From positions 1-37,238 of the forward strand of contig CAHJWK010000033.1 in NCBI GenBank assembly GCA_903642275.1: a DNA stretch of 37,238 nt, given 5' to 3'. The position numbers were made by a program, and so were the translations under genes. Source of the stretch: Chitinophagaceae bacterium (GTDB taxonomy: Bacteria > Bacteroidota > Bacteroidia > Chitinophagales > Chitinophagaceae). Under the pieces are notes generated by a model. It made no database searches and was not told the DNA's origin. It saw nothing but the letters and a program-made list of their open reading frames with translations. Shown here in pieces: positions 22,520 to 31,728 of the stretch (positions within the stretch are counted from its first letter, which is position 1; every line of letters starts with the position of its first letter).

Positions 22520-23425
22520 TTATGATAAAAATAAAGAAGAAATAATTTTTAAAGATGATAATTTATCAGGAGGCATCAATATATAATTCTCTTTCTTAAA
22601 CCACGTAACCTGTCGCTTTGCATATTGCCTCGTATTTATTTTAATTCGTTCAATAGTTGCTTCAAGCGAATTTTTTCTATTTAAATAATCAAACATTTCT
22701 TTATAACCAACTGTCTGCAATGCATTGATATTTTGAAACTGAATAAGCGATGCCACTTCATCAACTAATCCTGAATCAATCATTGTATTAACACGTTTGC
22801 TAATGTTATGATGCAATTGCTCTTTTGAAATCTGTAAAACAATTTTTATGATGTTGAAATTTCTATCCTGTTTTTTATTTTGCCGGAAATAATTAATTGA
22901 TTTACCTGTACTCATTTTTACTACCAAAGCCCGTATTAAACGCTGCGGATTTTGCTGCTCCGCATTTACCCAAAACTCAGGATCATTTTTTTGCAGTTCA
23001 TGCTGCAACCATGTTAAACCATGTGCTTTATAATTACTTATTATTTCATTTCGTATATCAACATCAACATCAGGAATTACATCAAGCCCTTCACAGAATA
23101 CTTTTATATACATGCCGGTACCGCCAACCATAATGGCAATATCATTTTCTTTAAAAATTTCATATGCAGCATTCAATGCATATTGCTCAAATACCTGTGC
23201 ATTTACTGCATCATGTATTGAATGAGAATTTATAAAGTAATGTTTGATGGAATGTAATGCTTCAAGGGACGGTTTTGCAACGCCAATGTTTAATTCTTTA
23301 AAACATTGTCTCGAATCTGCAGAAATAATACTTGTATTAAAATGTGCAGCTACCTGCAATGAAACATCTGTTTTGCCAGAAGCTGTTGGCCCGGCAAGGA
23401 TGATTACAGTTTTTGATTTATTCAC
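22520..23425 (-). CDS. miaA: tRNA dimethylallyltransferase
   Basis: This 301-residue protein has the P-loop G12PTASGKT19, DSRQ with Asp37, and GGTGMYIKV. These are the MiaA hallmarks, and the C-terminal swinging domain (QYAKRQVTWFKKE) is present. It prenylates A37 of tRNAs that read codons starting with U (family knowledge). The start is a GTG at 23425; no in-frame ATG lies upstream before the response-regulator stop, which is 2 nt away. Length is usual. It sits second in the operon, between the regulator and DUF1611. Confidence 0.95.
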   Translation of the reverse strand: MNKSKTVIILAGPTASGKTDVSLQVAAHFNTSIISADSRQCFKELNIGVAKPSLEALHSIKHYFINSHSIHDAVNAQVFEQYALNAAYEIFKENDIAIMVGGTGMYIKVFCEGLDVIPDVDVDIRNEIISNYKAHGLTWLQHELQKNDPEFWVNAEQQNPQRLIRALVVKMSTGKSINYFRQNKKQDRNFNIIKIVLQISKEQLHHNISKRVNTMIDSGLVDEVASLIQFQNINALQTVGYKEMFDYLNRKNSLEATIERIKINTRQYAKRQVTWFKKENYILMPPDKLSSLKIISSLFLS

Positions 23426-23427
23426 CG

Positions 23428-24597
23428 TTAACGCAAAACATAATTAGTTATATCTGTTTCGCTGATTACTTTGCCTGAAAGTATTACAAGCCTTTCCACT
23501 ATATTTCTTAGTTCGCGTATGTTACCCGTCCAGCTATGGCGCTGTAATGCTTCAACTGCTTTTTTATCAATAGATTTTTTTGCCTGCCCGTAATCTTCTG
23601 CAATATCTTCCAAAAACGTATCAATCAATAAAGGAACATCTTCCCTGCGTTCATTTAAAGAAGGCACATGAATAAGAATAACATTCAAACGATGATACAA
23701 GTCAAGCCGGAAAGTTTTTTCTTCTACTTCTTTTAAAAGATTTTTATTGGTTGCCGCAATAACACGCACATCAATAGTAATTTCTTTATCACCACCCACC
23801 CTTGTTATCTTACCTTCCTGCAAAGCACGTAACACTTTTGCCTGCGCACTCAAACTCATATCACCTACTTCATCTAAAAAAAGTGTTCCGCCGTTTGCCA
23901 GTTCAAATTTACCAATGCGTTGTTTTATAGCGGAAGTAAACGAACCTTTTTCATGACCAAACAATTCGCTTTCTATCAATTCAGATGGTATGGCAGCGCA
24001 GTTCACTTCAACCAAACTTTGCTCTGCACGTTTACTCTTTGTGTGCAGCCATCTTGCCACCAGTTCTTTGCCTACACCATTTTCACCGGTTATTAAAACC
24101 CGTGCTTCTGTTGGTGCAACTTTATCCGTTGTCTCTTTAATCTTTTTCATCACATCACTTTCACCAATCATTTCCTGTACACGGTTGATTTTTCTCTTTA
24201 ACGTTTTTGTTTCCCTGCTTAGAGAATTTTTGTCAATCGCGTTGCGTATTGTTATCAGCAAACGATTAAGATCAGGTGGCTTTGCCACATAATCATAAGC
24301 GCCTTTTTTTACCGCGTCAACAGCTGTTTCAATTGTGCCATGCCCACTGATCATTATTACAGGAATATCTGCATTTATTTCACCGGCTTTTACCAAAAAA
24401 TCAATACCATCTGTTTTCGGCATCTTAATATCGCATAAAACAACATCATACGTTTTATCAGCAAACATTTTTAATCCTTCTTCACCATCGCCTGCTTCTT
24501 CAATTTTAAAACCTTCGTAAGAAAGAATTTCGTTCAATGTTTTCCTGATTGATTTTTCATCATCAATAATTAAAATATTTCCTGTAACCTTCGCCAT
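23428..24597 (-). CDS. NtrC-type sigma-54 response regulator lacking DNA-binding domain
   Basis: This 389-residue protein has a receiver domain (phospho-acceptor Asp56 in VLCDIKMP, Ser84, Lys106) and an AAA+ sigma-54 interaction domain: Walker A G171-ENGVGKE178, GSFTSA at 218-223 where GAFTGA is normal, Walker B GGTLFLDE at 236-243, and FRLDLYHRLN at 297-306. It ends at TDITNYVLR right after the AAA+ lid helices, so the usual C-terminal Fis/HTH domain is missing. Either it acts without DNA binding, or it has lost classic promoter activation. It is the first gene of the operon and no partner histidine kinase is nearby. The reading frame is intact. Confidence 0.9.
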   Translation of the reverse strand: MAKVTGNILIIDDEKSIRKTLNEILSYEGFKIEEAGDGEEGLKMFADKTYDVVLCDIKMPKTDGIDFLVKAGEINADIPVIMISGHGTIETAVDAVKKGAYDYVAKPPDLNRLLITIRNAIDKNSLSRETKTLKRKINRVQEMIGESDVMKKIKETTDKVAPTEARVLITGENGVGKELVARWLHTKSKRAEQSLVEVNCAAIPSELIESELFGHEKGSFTSAIKQRIGKFELANGGTLFLDEVGDMSLSAQAKVLRALQEGKITRVGGDKEITIDVRVIAATNKNLLKEVEEKTFRLDLYHRLNVILIHVPSLNERREDVPLLIDTFLEDIAEDYGQAKKSIDKKAVEALQRHSWTGNIRELRNIVERLVILSGKVISETDITNYVLR

Positions 24598-24715
24598 TCA
24601 TTTTATTTAATCAACAAAATAACAAACATCGCTTCAAACAAAGCATAAATGAAATTTTGTCTGCTTTATATAAACGCTTTGTTTGATAAAAACTTATTTA
24701 TGACGATCATGACCC

Positions 24716-24748
24716 TTTGCTAATTATATCTTCTATGTAATAATTTTG
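24716..24748 (+). promoter_or_regulatory. Bacteroidota promoter for ypfJ-like gene
   Basis: TTTG at 24716-24719 (-33) and TAATTTTG at 24741-24748 (-7, exact TAnnTTTG) are separated by 21 nt. The ATG at 24785 follows 36 nt later. A second -7-like TAAATTTG occurs at 24753-24760. Confidence 0.6.
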
Positions 24749-24784
24749 GAAATAAATTTGTCTGATTAAACAAAAATTTTCAAA

Positions 24785-25630
24785 ATGGATTGGAGAGGGC
24801 GTCGTGAAAGCGATAATGTTGAAGACCGTCGCGGTATAACCGGTGGCCACGTTGCATTTGGAGGCATTGGCGGTTTGATTATTGCGGCTATAGTTTATTT
24901 TCTTGGCGGCAATCCAAGCCAGGTTTTGCAGCAACAACCGGATCAATCCACACAAACAACTGTTCCTGAAGGCGCCAATGATTCATTGCGGGATTTTGTT
25001 GGAGTAGTATTGGCTGACACGGAAGATGTGTGGGACTCTTTGTTTAATAACATGCACAAAGATTATGTAAAACCTAAGCTTGTTTTATTTTCCGGCGAAA
25101 CACAAGCTGGTTGTGGCGAGGCAAGTTCTGCAACCGGACCGTTTTACTGTCCGTCTGATCAAAAAGTTTACATTGATCTTTCTTTTTTTAATGAATTGAC
25201 AACGCGCTTTGGTGCATCCGGTGGCAACTTTGCAGAAGCATACGTTATAGCGCATGAAGTAGGTCATCATGTTCAAAATCTTCTTGGTATAACAGATAAG
25301 GTTGACCAGCAAAATAATTTAAAGGGCAGCAACAGTGGTGAGCATAGTTTAAGTGTAAAGCTTGAGTTGCAGGCTGATTTTTTTGCAGGCGTCTGGGCGC
25401 ATTACGATCAGCAAATGAAGCATGTTATTGACGCAAGCGATATTAATGATGCACTTAGTGCAGCCAGTGCGGTTGGCGATGATCGCCTTCAAAAAGAAAT
25501 ACAGGGCACCGTAACGCCAGATTCATTTACGCATGGTACTTCTGCGCAACGCATGTACTGGTTTAAAAAAGGGTACACTACAGGTGATATAAACCAGGGA
25601 GATACATTTGATGATCCCAGTCTGAATTGA
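24785..25630 (+). CDS. ypfJ: Neutral zinc metallopeptidase, YpfJ family
   Basis: This 281-residue protein opens with MDWRGRRESDNVEDRRG, the standard N-terminus of the family, then a single membrane helix at about 22-40 (GGIGGLIIAAIVYFLGG). The peptidase part carries H157-E-V-G-H161 and the downstream ELQADFFAGVWAHY segment, whose Glu/Asp are likely zinc or structural residues. Cys110 and Cys122 in GCGEASSATGPFYC are conserved in the family. The usual length is kept. It is a membrane-anchored periplasmic protease of uncertain substrate. Transcription is probably from the TTTG-TAATTTTG promoter just upstream. Confidence 0.95.
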   Translation: MDWRGRRESDNVEDRRGITGGHVAFGGIGGLIIAAIVYFLGGNPSQVLQQQPDQSTQTTVPEGANDSLRDFVGVVLADTEDVWDSLFNNMHKDYVKPKLVLFSGETQAGCGEASSATGPFYCPSDQKVYIDLSFFNELTTRFGASGGNFAEAYVIAHEVGHHVQNLLGITDKVDQQNNLKGSNSGEHSLSVKLELQADFFAGVWAHYDQQMKHVIDASDINDALSAASAVGDDRLQKEIQGTVTPDSFTHGTSAQRMYWFKKGYTTGDINQGDTFDDPSLN

Positions 25631-25733
25631 CATATAATTAAATTGTCTTATTCGTACAGTAAATAACCCTCTGCCACGTTTGTGTAAATGATTTTCTACT
25701 GAAATTGTGTGTCCGATATTCAAAGAAACTACC

Positions 25734-25973
25734 ATGAGCGCACATCAAATTGTCTGGATTGATTTTGATTACATGAACAAGCACTACGAGGCAGAAGCCA
25801 TACCTGCTTTAAATAACTACAACAATACTTTGTCTGATGCATTTGACATCTATTTTAATAATGAATATAGTGGCACTATAGTCAAAGACAATAATTTCTG
25901 GAGCTTAAAAAGCTATATTGATAACGACATGCTTAAAATTATCCGTAATAAACTATCTCCTTTTTTTACGTAA
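25734..25973 (+). CDS. Small hypothetical protein
   Basis: From ATG at 25734 the protein is 79 residues. It starts SAHQIVWIDFDYMNKHYEAEA and continues with FDIYFNNEYSGTIVKDNNFW, an antiparallel strand pattern, then a C-terminal helix (LKIIRNKLSPFF). An ATG 27 nt upstream adds nine residues with no support. The family was not recognised. It ends 24 nt from the converging TonB receptor gene. Confidence 0.55.
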   Translation: MSAHQIVWIDFDYMNKHYEAEAIPALNNYNNTLSDAFDIYFNNEYSGTIVKDNNFWSLKSYIDNDMLKIIRNKLSPFFT

Positions 25974-25996
25974 TATAGCAGTCAAAACTATTTGCT

Positions 25997-28054
25997 TTAA
26001 TTGCCAGCACTAACCAGCACACCCGCAAAATAATTTCTTGCAGGCGCAATATTGAAATAACGGTTGCCAGCGGCATTTAAGTCATCTCCCAAACTGTATT
26101 TTTCATTCAGCAGGTTATCAATGCCGGCAAAAAGATTTATTATCGTTTTATTGAAGCGGGTTTTACAACCAAGTTTTAATTGTAACAACTTATAATTTAC
26201 AGCATATATATTATTCGCGTCTGTCAGCGGAATAGAAGAAGTAAAGGTTGCATTAGCATTTAAATAAATTCCGGTTGCGGTATTTACATCTAACGTTACA
26301 ACATCAATATTTTTTGAAACACCGGTTAAATGATTGCCATTATAGTTTTTTGTTCCTGATATGTAGTTGCTGAATTTGTATGGCTGATAAGAAAAGCTAT
26401 TTGTAACTGAAAAGTTTCTTATAAAAGATGTATTATTTTGAATTATTCTTGCATCCAGCCATATCTCAATTCCATTCTCTTTGGTGCTTCCGGCGTTTAC
26501 AAAATAATCAGCACCGGTACTATCTGTTTGCTGCACAATTGCATGTTTTAGTTTGAACGAATAAACTGATGCATCAAACAACAGTCGATTTTGTAACAGT
26601 GAACCTTTAAAACCTGCTTCAAAGTTCCATCCGTATTCAGGCTGCAGATTATAGAACTGATTGGTAGAAGGCCTTACTTCTGCTAGTGTTGGCGGTGAAA
26701 ATCCTTTGGCAATTATTCCATACAAAGAATTATTGTTTGTTAACTTATATAATAAACTTAATCTTGGCGCTGCTAAAATTTTTGTATTCTGATGTTGCCA
26801 GTAATTATAAACAGAATCTGAAACGCGGTTATATTTCAACTGCTGTTGATTGGCGCTTACACCTGCCTGAACTGTGAAGCGACTTACCTGAACATTAAGC
26901 TGTGTAAATAAAAAATACTGCTGCACATGAACATCATCATCAAGCATCAGGCTGCTTTTTATACCATCATTATTCTCATAGTCATTAATGTGAGAAACAT
27001 TCTGCTGCCATTCAGCGCCGGTTAACCATTTAAACACTGATTTATCAAATTCAAACACAGTTCTTGCACCATAATTTAATTCATCTCTATGTTCATAATT
27101 AGTGATAAAAGGATTTGTAAATCCGGTATGATTAACTGTGACTGATGTTGTATTGCTCCATGTATTGTTAAAAAATGATTTCAAACTAAAGCCTGCAAAA
27201 CCCGTTTTATTATAAACACCTGCATGCTGCTGAACAGCGCCCGGCAAAGTTGCTGTTGGTTGTCTTGCAAGCTTTGGCAAAGAATCGTATTGTTGAAGTG
27301 TTATTCCGCCCGGCGTTTCATAGTGTAAATCAGTATAAAATAATAAAGCAGATAATTGTTCTTTGTTATTAATAGTCCATTTAACATCAGCTTTAAACGC
27401 ATCTTTTCTTAAAGCACTTTGTTGACGGTAGCCATCGTCCTGCAAATGGCTTTGCTGAATATTAAAGGATAATTTTCCAGATTGATGATTCCATCCGGTT
27501 TGCTCATTTAATAAATTATACGAACCACCTTCAATGCCTGCTGTAAAAATATTCTTTCGATTGACGAGTGAAGGGTCTGATTTTAATAACACAGCACCGC
27601 CGGTATTTGCACCATACATGCTGCTCGCCGGTCCTTTTATAACTTCTATTGACTGAACCTGGCTGATATCAACCAGGTTTAAATAAGTATTGCCGCCGGC
27701 ATCTGTAAGCGGAATATCATTCCAGTAAACTTTTATATTTCTTATACCAAACGGTGAGCGTAACACGCTGCCACGGATTGATAAACGATAACTGCCCGGG
27801 CTTCTTTCTTCCATCCTTACTCCGGCAATAGTATTTAGAACCGGGACCAATGTTTTATTATCAAAACGCTGTAATTGTTGTTGATTAATAACAGCAACTG
27901 CGGCAGGCGCATCTTCCCATTTTGATTGTGTCCCAAATGCAGTTACAGTAACGCTTTCAAGTGTTGCGGTATCAATTAAATTTTTTGAAGAATCAGTTTG
28001 GGCCGAAACCGATAAATAAAATAAAATCGTTGAAAGTAAAAATAACAACTTCAT
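25997..28054 (-). CDS. TonB-dependent outer-membrane receptor
   Basis: This 685-residue protein has a signal peptide (MKLLFLLSTILFYLSVSAQ), a TonB-box-like segment (LESVTVTAF), a plug domain with APAAVAVINQQQL, TIAGVRMEERSPG, SIRGSVLR, VYWNDIPLTDAGG and SIEVIKGPASSMYGANTGGAVLL, then a beta-barrel ending ...YFAGVLVSAG. There is no N-terminal carboxypeptidase-like extension and no SusD partner, so it is not a glycan SusC; iron-siderophore, cobalamin or another metal cargo is more likely (inference). It follows pdhB by 23 nt on the same strand and may be read through from it. The precise substrate cannot be set. Confidence 0.9.
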   Translation of the reverse strand: MKLLFLLSTILFYLSVSAQTDSSKNLIDTATLESVTVTAFGTQSKWEDAPAAVAVINQQQLQRFDNKTLVPVLNTIAGVRMEERSPGSYRLSIRGSVLRSPFGIRNIKVYWNDIPLTDAGGNTYLNLVDISQVQSIEVIKGPASSMYGANTGGAVLLKSDPSLVNRKNIFTAGIEGGSYNLLNEQTGWNHQSGKLSFNIQQSHLQDDGYRQQSALRKDAFKADVKWTINNKEQLSALLFYTDLHYETPGGITLQQYDSLPKLARQPTATLPGAVQQHAGVYNKTGFAGFSLKSFFNNTWSNTTSVTVNHTGFTNPFITNYEHRDELNYGARTVFEFDKSVFKWLTGAEWQQNVSHINDYENNDGIKSSLMLDDDVHVQQYFLFTQLNVQVSRFTVQAGVSANQQQLKYNRVSDSVYNYWQHQNTKILAAPRLSLLYKLTNNNSLYGIIAKGFSPPTLAEVRPSTNQFYNLQPEYGWNFEAGFKGSLLQNRLLFDASVYSFKLKHAIVQQTDSTGADYFVNAGSTKENGIEIWLDARIIQNNTSFIRNFSVTNSFSYQPYKFSNYISGTKNYNGNHLTGVSKNIDVVTLDVNTATGIYLNANATFTSSIPLTDANNIYAVNYKLLQLKLGCKTRFNKTIINLFAGIDNLLNEKYSLGDDLNAAGNRYFNIAPARNYFAGVLVSAGN

Positions 28055-28077
28055 AAACTCCCTTCAGAGATGAGGCT

Positions 28078-29064
28078 TTACTTTTTCATGTACATCACTT
28101 CTTTAACCAGCTTAACTGTTCTTGGAACATCGGGTAAATAAGCGGCAACAAGATTTGGCGCATAATGCATCGGTGCATCTGCACTTGCCAGGCGGCGCAC
28201 AGGCGCATCCAGATAATCAAAAGCTTCTTTTTGTATACGGTAAGCGAGCTCACTTGCCACGCCACACATAGGCCATTCTTCAGCCACTATTACAAGACGG
28301 TTTGTTTTCTTTACACTTTCCAAAACGGTTTGCCAATCTAACGGGCGAATTGTTCTGAGGTCAATTACTTCAGCATTTACATCTTCTTTCTCCAATTCAT
28401 CAGCTGCAGCCAGCGCCACCTTCATCATTTTATTAAATGAAACGATAGTTACATCAGTGCCTTCTTTTTTCACATCGGCTTTGCCTAATTCAATATAATA
28501 TTCTTCTTCAGGCACTTCACCTTTATCACCATACATCACTTCACTTTCCATAAACATCACCGGGTCTTCTTCATAACGTATTGCCTGCTTCAGCAAACCT
28601 TTTGCATCATAACCGTTAGAAACAGAAACTACTTTTAATCCGGGAATATTAGCAAATATATTTTCAAATGCTGTTGAATGCTGCGCCCCTAATTGCCCGG
28701 CACTTCCACCAGGACCACGAAACACAATTGGGCAACCAATCTGGCCGCCACTCATTGCCAGCATTTTTGAAGCTGTATTCAATATCTGGTCAAGTGCCAG
28801 TACTGCAAAATTCCAAGTCATATATTCAACAACAGGGCGTAAGCCATTTTGTGCAGCACCCACGGCAACGCCTGAAAAACCCAATTCAGAAATAGGTGTA
28901 TCAATCACACGCTTAGGCCCAAATTCTGCAAGCATACCCTGGCTAACTTTATAAGCACCGTTATATTCTGCTACTTCTTCACCCATCAAAAACACACGGT
29001 CATCACGTCTCATTTCTTCGTTCATCGCTTCGCGTAGAGCTTCGCGAAAAGCAATTTGTCGCAT
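28078..29064 (-). CDS. pdhB: Pyruvate dehydrogenase E1 component, beta subunit
   Basis: This 328-residue protein begins MRQIAFREALREAMNEEMRRDD and contains FLMGEEVAEYNGAYKVSQGM, RVIDTPISELGFSGVAVGAA, MTWNFAVLALDQILNTA and IVFRGPGGSAGQLGAQHS, all standard E1-beta blocks. The transketolase C-terminal domain follows (VIDLRTIRPLDWQTV, RLVIVAEEWPMCGVASELA). It is the beta part of the thiamine-diphosphate E1 that decarboxylates pyruvate for acetyl-CoA. The alpha subunit is not in the window, so a split arrangement is likely. A -7 box lies 18 nt before the start, and a TonB receptor follows 23 nt downstream. Confidence 0.95.
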   Translation of the reverse strand: MRQIAFREALREAMNEEMRRDDRVFLMGEEVAEYNGAYKVSQGMLAEFGPKRVIDTPISELGFSGVAVGAAQNGLRPVVEYMTWNFAVLALDQILNTASKMLAMSGGQIGCPIVFRGPGGSAGQLGAQHSTAFENIFANIPGLKVVSVSNGYDAKGLLKQAIRYEEDPVMFMESEVMYGDKGEVPEEEYYIELGKADVKKEGTDVTIVSFNKMMKVALAAADELEKEDVNAEVIDLRTIRPLDWQTVLESVKKTNRLVIVAEEWPMCGVASELAYRIQKEAFDYLDAPVRRLASADAPMHYAPNLVAAYLPDVPRTVKLVKEVMYMKK

Positions 29065-29082
29065 AGATAATTTTTAGAGCGG

Positions 29083-29090
29083 CAAAAATA
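29083..29090 (-). promoter_or_regulatory. Possible -7 box for pdhB
   Basis: The minus strand reads TATTTTTG, an exact TAnnTTTG match, 18 nt upstream of the pdhB start. A -33 TTTG was not found at the expected spacing. Confidence 0.4.
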
Positions 29091-29132
29091 ATCCTGCTGA
29101 ATGAGAAATAACTAATTGATTTTTATCTGGAG

Positions 29133-29561
29133 TTAAGCGGGTTTTTTTGAAAAGGCTATAATTAATGCGCCGACAGCCATTAAAAGAGCGCCAACAATAA
29201 TCTGCCATGTAAGCTTCTCTTTTAAAAATATTGCACCCATAATAACCGCAAACACAAGTGATAATCTTTCCAGCGGGCTTACCGTTGATGCTTCACCAAG
29301 TTTTAATGCACGGAAAGTAAATAAAGATGAGACGGCAGTAATAATGCCTGCAACAATAAGAATCCACCATTCTTTAGCTGCAAGCTTTGTAACCTGTGAA
29401 GTATTTTTTTGAACAAATACAACTACCCAGGCAACAATTATAATAAGCACTGATTGTATGGCAAATGCCAAGCTTGAATCAACATTTTTAAGACCTGCTT
29501 TTGAAAGTATAGTTACAATAGCCGCGGTAAATGCAGCAAGCAACGCAAACACAATCCACAT
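29133..29561 (-). CDS. Single-domain EamA/DMT-type transporter
   Basis: This 142-residue protein is one EamA unit: MWIVFALLAAFTAAIVTILSKAGL, then helices SSLAFAIQSVLIIIVAWVVVFV, WWILIVAGIITAVSSLFTFRAL, and the end PLERLSLVFAVIMGAIFLKEK with WQIIVGALLMAVGALII. Standard EamA proteins have two such units, so this half-size form probably works as a dimer, as in small multidrug resistance proteins. Substrate unknown. It is 68 nt upstream of pdhB on the same strand and divergent from the antiporter gene. Confidence 0.85.
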   Translation of the reverse strand: MWIVFALLAAFTAAIVTILSKAGLKNVDSSLAFAIQSVLIIIVAWVVVFVQKNTSQVTKLAAKEWWILIVAGIITAVSSLFTFRALKLGEASTVSPLERLSLVFAVIMGAIFLKEKLTWQIIVGALLMAVGALIIAFSKKPA

Positions 29562-29686
29562 AAAGTTTTTATTTGATAGTTACATGCAAGATAGTTTTTC
29601 GCTTTTCATTATCATGCAGCAAATAGTTATTATTAATTTTAGAATGACTGCAATAACATAATTTTCTTTGTCATGTATCTTTACGC

Positions 29687-31339
29687 ATGACTGATAATTT
29701 TGAAATCGTCATTTTTTTAATGACTATTCTTATTGTTCTTTCAGCATTTACTGATAAAATAAAATTACCCTATCCTATCCTGCTTGTATTTACCGGTTTA
29801 ATTATCGGGTTTGTCCCTTTTCTTCCTAATCTAAAACTTGAGCCTGATGTGGTTTTCCTGGTATTTCTTCCGCCGCTTTTATATGATGCTGCATTTAAAA
29901 CTTCATGGCTTGATTTTAAGAAAGAAATCAGACCTATCTCAACACTCGCTATATCACTTGTATTTTTTACCACACTTAGCGTAGCTGTTGCAGCACATTA
30001 TCTTGTACCGGGATTTACCTGGCCACTTGCATTTTTATTGGGTGCGATTGTTTCTCCGCCTGATGCAGTTGCAGCATCCGGCATTATAAAAGGTTTGGGC
30101 TTAAACAAAAAAGTAATAACAATTATTGAAGGCGAAAGCCTGTTGAACGATGCTTCTGCATTAATTGCTTACCGTTATGCACTGGCTGCAGTTTTAACCG
30201 GCAGCTTTGTGTTATGGAAAGCCGGATTGCAATTTATTCTTGTAGCCGGCGGCGGCGTGGCAGCAGGTTTTGTTGTAGGTTATGTGCTTGCATTTGCTCA
30301 TAAAAAAATAGTCAATAATGCTTTGGTTGAAACAAGCCTTAGTCTGCTTACACCATTTCTTGCTTACGGACTGGCAGAAAAGTTTCATGTATCAGGTATA
30401 TTAGCTGTTGTAACAGCAGGTATTTTCATTTCATGGCGTTCGAGGGAAGTTTTTACATCACAAACAAGATTGCGTACTACTGCTGTGTGGGATACTATAA
30501 TATTTTTACTCAACGGCATTATATTTATTCTAATTGGCTTACAGTTGCCTGAACTGGTAACAGACATTCCAAAACAAACATTATTTACGCTTATTGGCTA
30601 TGGTGTACTTATAAGTGTTGTAACAATTATTATAAGAATAATCTGGGTGTTTGCCGGTGCTTATCATCAGCAATTATCGAACAGAAAAAATAGTAATAAA
30701 ACAGCAGAATCAACTGACTGGAAAAATGTATTGATTGTTGCATGGACAGGAACGAGAGGCGTAGTAAGCCTTGCCACGGCACTTGCTTTGCCACTTGTGC
30801 TGGATAATGGCACGGAGTTTCCTAAACGGCATTCTATACTACTGCTTGCTTTTACAGTAATAATGATAACATTGGTTGTACAGGGCTTAACGTTGCCCTT
30901 GCTTATAAAATTATTAAAAATAAAACCATCAACTGGTCAGCAGCAAAAAGAAGAAGATGACCTTAGTTTCTTACTTACAAAAGAAAGCCTTGATTACATA
31001 AATCATAATTTAGAAGGCAAGGTTGATACACTAATACTTGAAAGAATTAAAAACCGGTACGAGTTTAATTATACGATGTTGTTTAACAGGGATAATGCTC
31101 TGCAGAAACATGAGATAGAATCACAATTTAAATCAGTAAACCAGTTTTTGTTTGCCCGTTTAAAGATTCTTGACCACCAAAGAAAGCTGCTAATGAAATT
31201 TCAGACAGAAGGCAGTTATGACGAAGAAGCTTTAGTGAAAGCAGAAAGAGAAATTGATATTGAAGAATTACAAATAAAATCTCTAATGGAAAAAACTGAA
31301 GCCTCAGCTAAAGCTGCCAATGATGTTATCTCCGGTTAA
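29687..31339 (+). CDS. CPA1-family Na+/H+ antiporter
   Basis: This 550-residue protein has about 12 membrane helices followed by a soluble tail of about 130 residues. Key transport motifs are GAIVSPPDAVAASGI (Asp126) and the paired Asn154-Asp155 in IEGESLLNDASALI, typical of NhaP/YjcE-type CPA1 antiporters. The WTGTRGVVSLATALALP block further on is the usual conserved helix. The tail (YINHNLEGKVDTLILERIKNR and later) is helical and charged. It is expected to exchange Na+ or K+ for protons at the inner membrane. A small DUF4440-type gene follows 15 nt downstream. Confidence 0.9.
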   Translation: MTDNFEIVIFLMTILIVLSAFTDKIKLPYPILLVFTGLIIGFVPFLPNLKLEPDVVFLVFLPPLLYDAAFKTSWLDFKKEIRPISTLAISLVFFTTLSVAVAAHYLVPGFTWPLAFLLGAIVSPPDAVAASGIIKGLGLNKKVITIIEGESLLNDASALIAYRYALAAVLTGSFVLWKAGLQFILVAGGGVAAGFVVGYVLAFAHKKIVNNALVETSLSLLTPFLAYGLAEKFHVSGILAVVTAGIFISWRSREVFTSQTRLRTTAVWDTIIFLLNGIIFILIGLQLPELVTDIPKQTLFTLIGYGVLISVVTIIIRIIWVFAGAYHQQLSNRKNSNKTAESTDWKNVLIVAWTGTRGVVSLATALALPLVLDNGTEFPKRHSILLLAFTVIMITLVVQGLTLPLLIKLLKIKPSTGQQQKEEDDLSFLLTKESLDYINHNLEGKVDTLILERIKNRYEFNYTMLFNRDNALQKHEIESQFKSVNQFLFARLKILDHQRKLLMKFQTEGSYDEEALVKAEREIDIEELQIKSLMEKTEASAKAANDVISG

Positions 31340-31354
31340 TTAAATTTTAAACAG

Positions 31355-31726
31355 ATGATTATTGATATGCGTGACATGATAAGTAATGCAAGAAGTGCAA
31401 CCAACAAAGCCATTGCAGAACACGACCTGGAATCTTTAATAGCGTATTACACAGATGATATAATAATCATTCGTGGTGATGGCAACGTGATGCAAACTAA
31501 AGATGCTGCTGAAAACACCTGGCGCAAAATGTTTACTGAACAACCAACCGTTTCTTTCATTCGCAATCCTGATGAAATAATTATAAGCAGCAATAATTTG
31601 CTTGCATGGGAAAAAGGTAACTGGATAGGCATTAACACATACAGCAGCGGGGGTAATTATGCTGCTATGTGGTGTTATAATAACAATCTGTGGAAAATAA
31701 AAGCTGAGCTTTTTGTTGCGCTGTGA
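31355..31726 (+). CDS. DUF4440 / SnoaL-like protein
   Basis: This 123-residue protein has the NTF2-like layout: a first helix (ATNKAIAEHDLESLIAYYTDD), strand IIIIRGDGNVMQTK, helix AAENTWRKMFTEQ, then strands ISSNNLLAWEKGNWIGI, NYAAMWCYNNNLWKIKAEL. The family binds or turns over small molecules, but no catalytic dyad can be fixed here. It follows the antiporter after 15 nt and is probably co-transcribed. Its stop codon is only 2 nt from that of the converging MFS gene. Confidence 0.8.
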   Translation: MIIDMRDMISNARSATNKAIAEHDLESLIAYYTDDIIIIRGDGNVMQTKDAAENTWRKMFTEQPTVSFIRNPDEIIISSNNLLAWEKGNWIGINTYSSGGNYAAMWCYNNNLWKIKAELFVAL

Positions 31727-31728
31727 TA

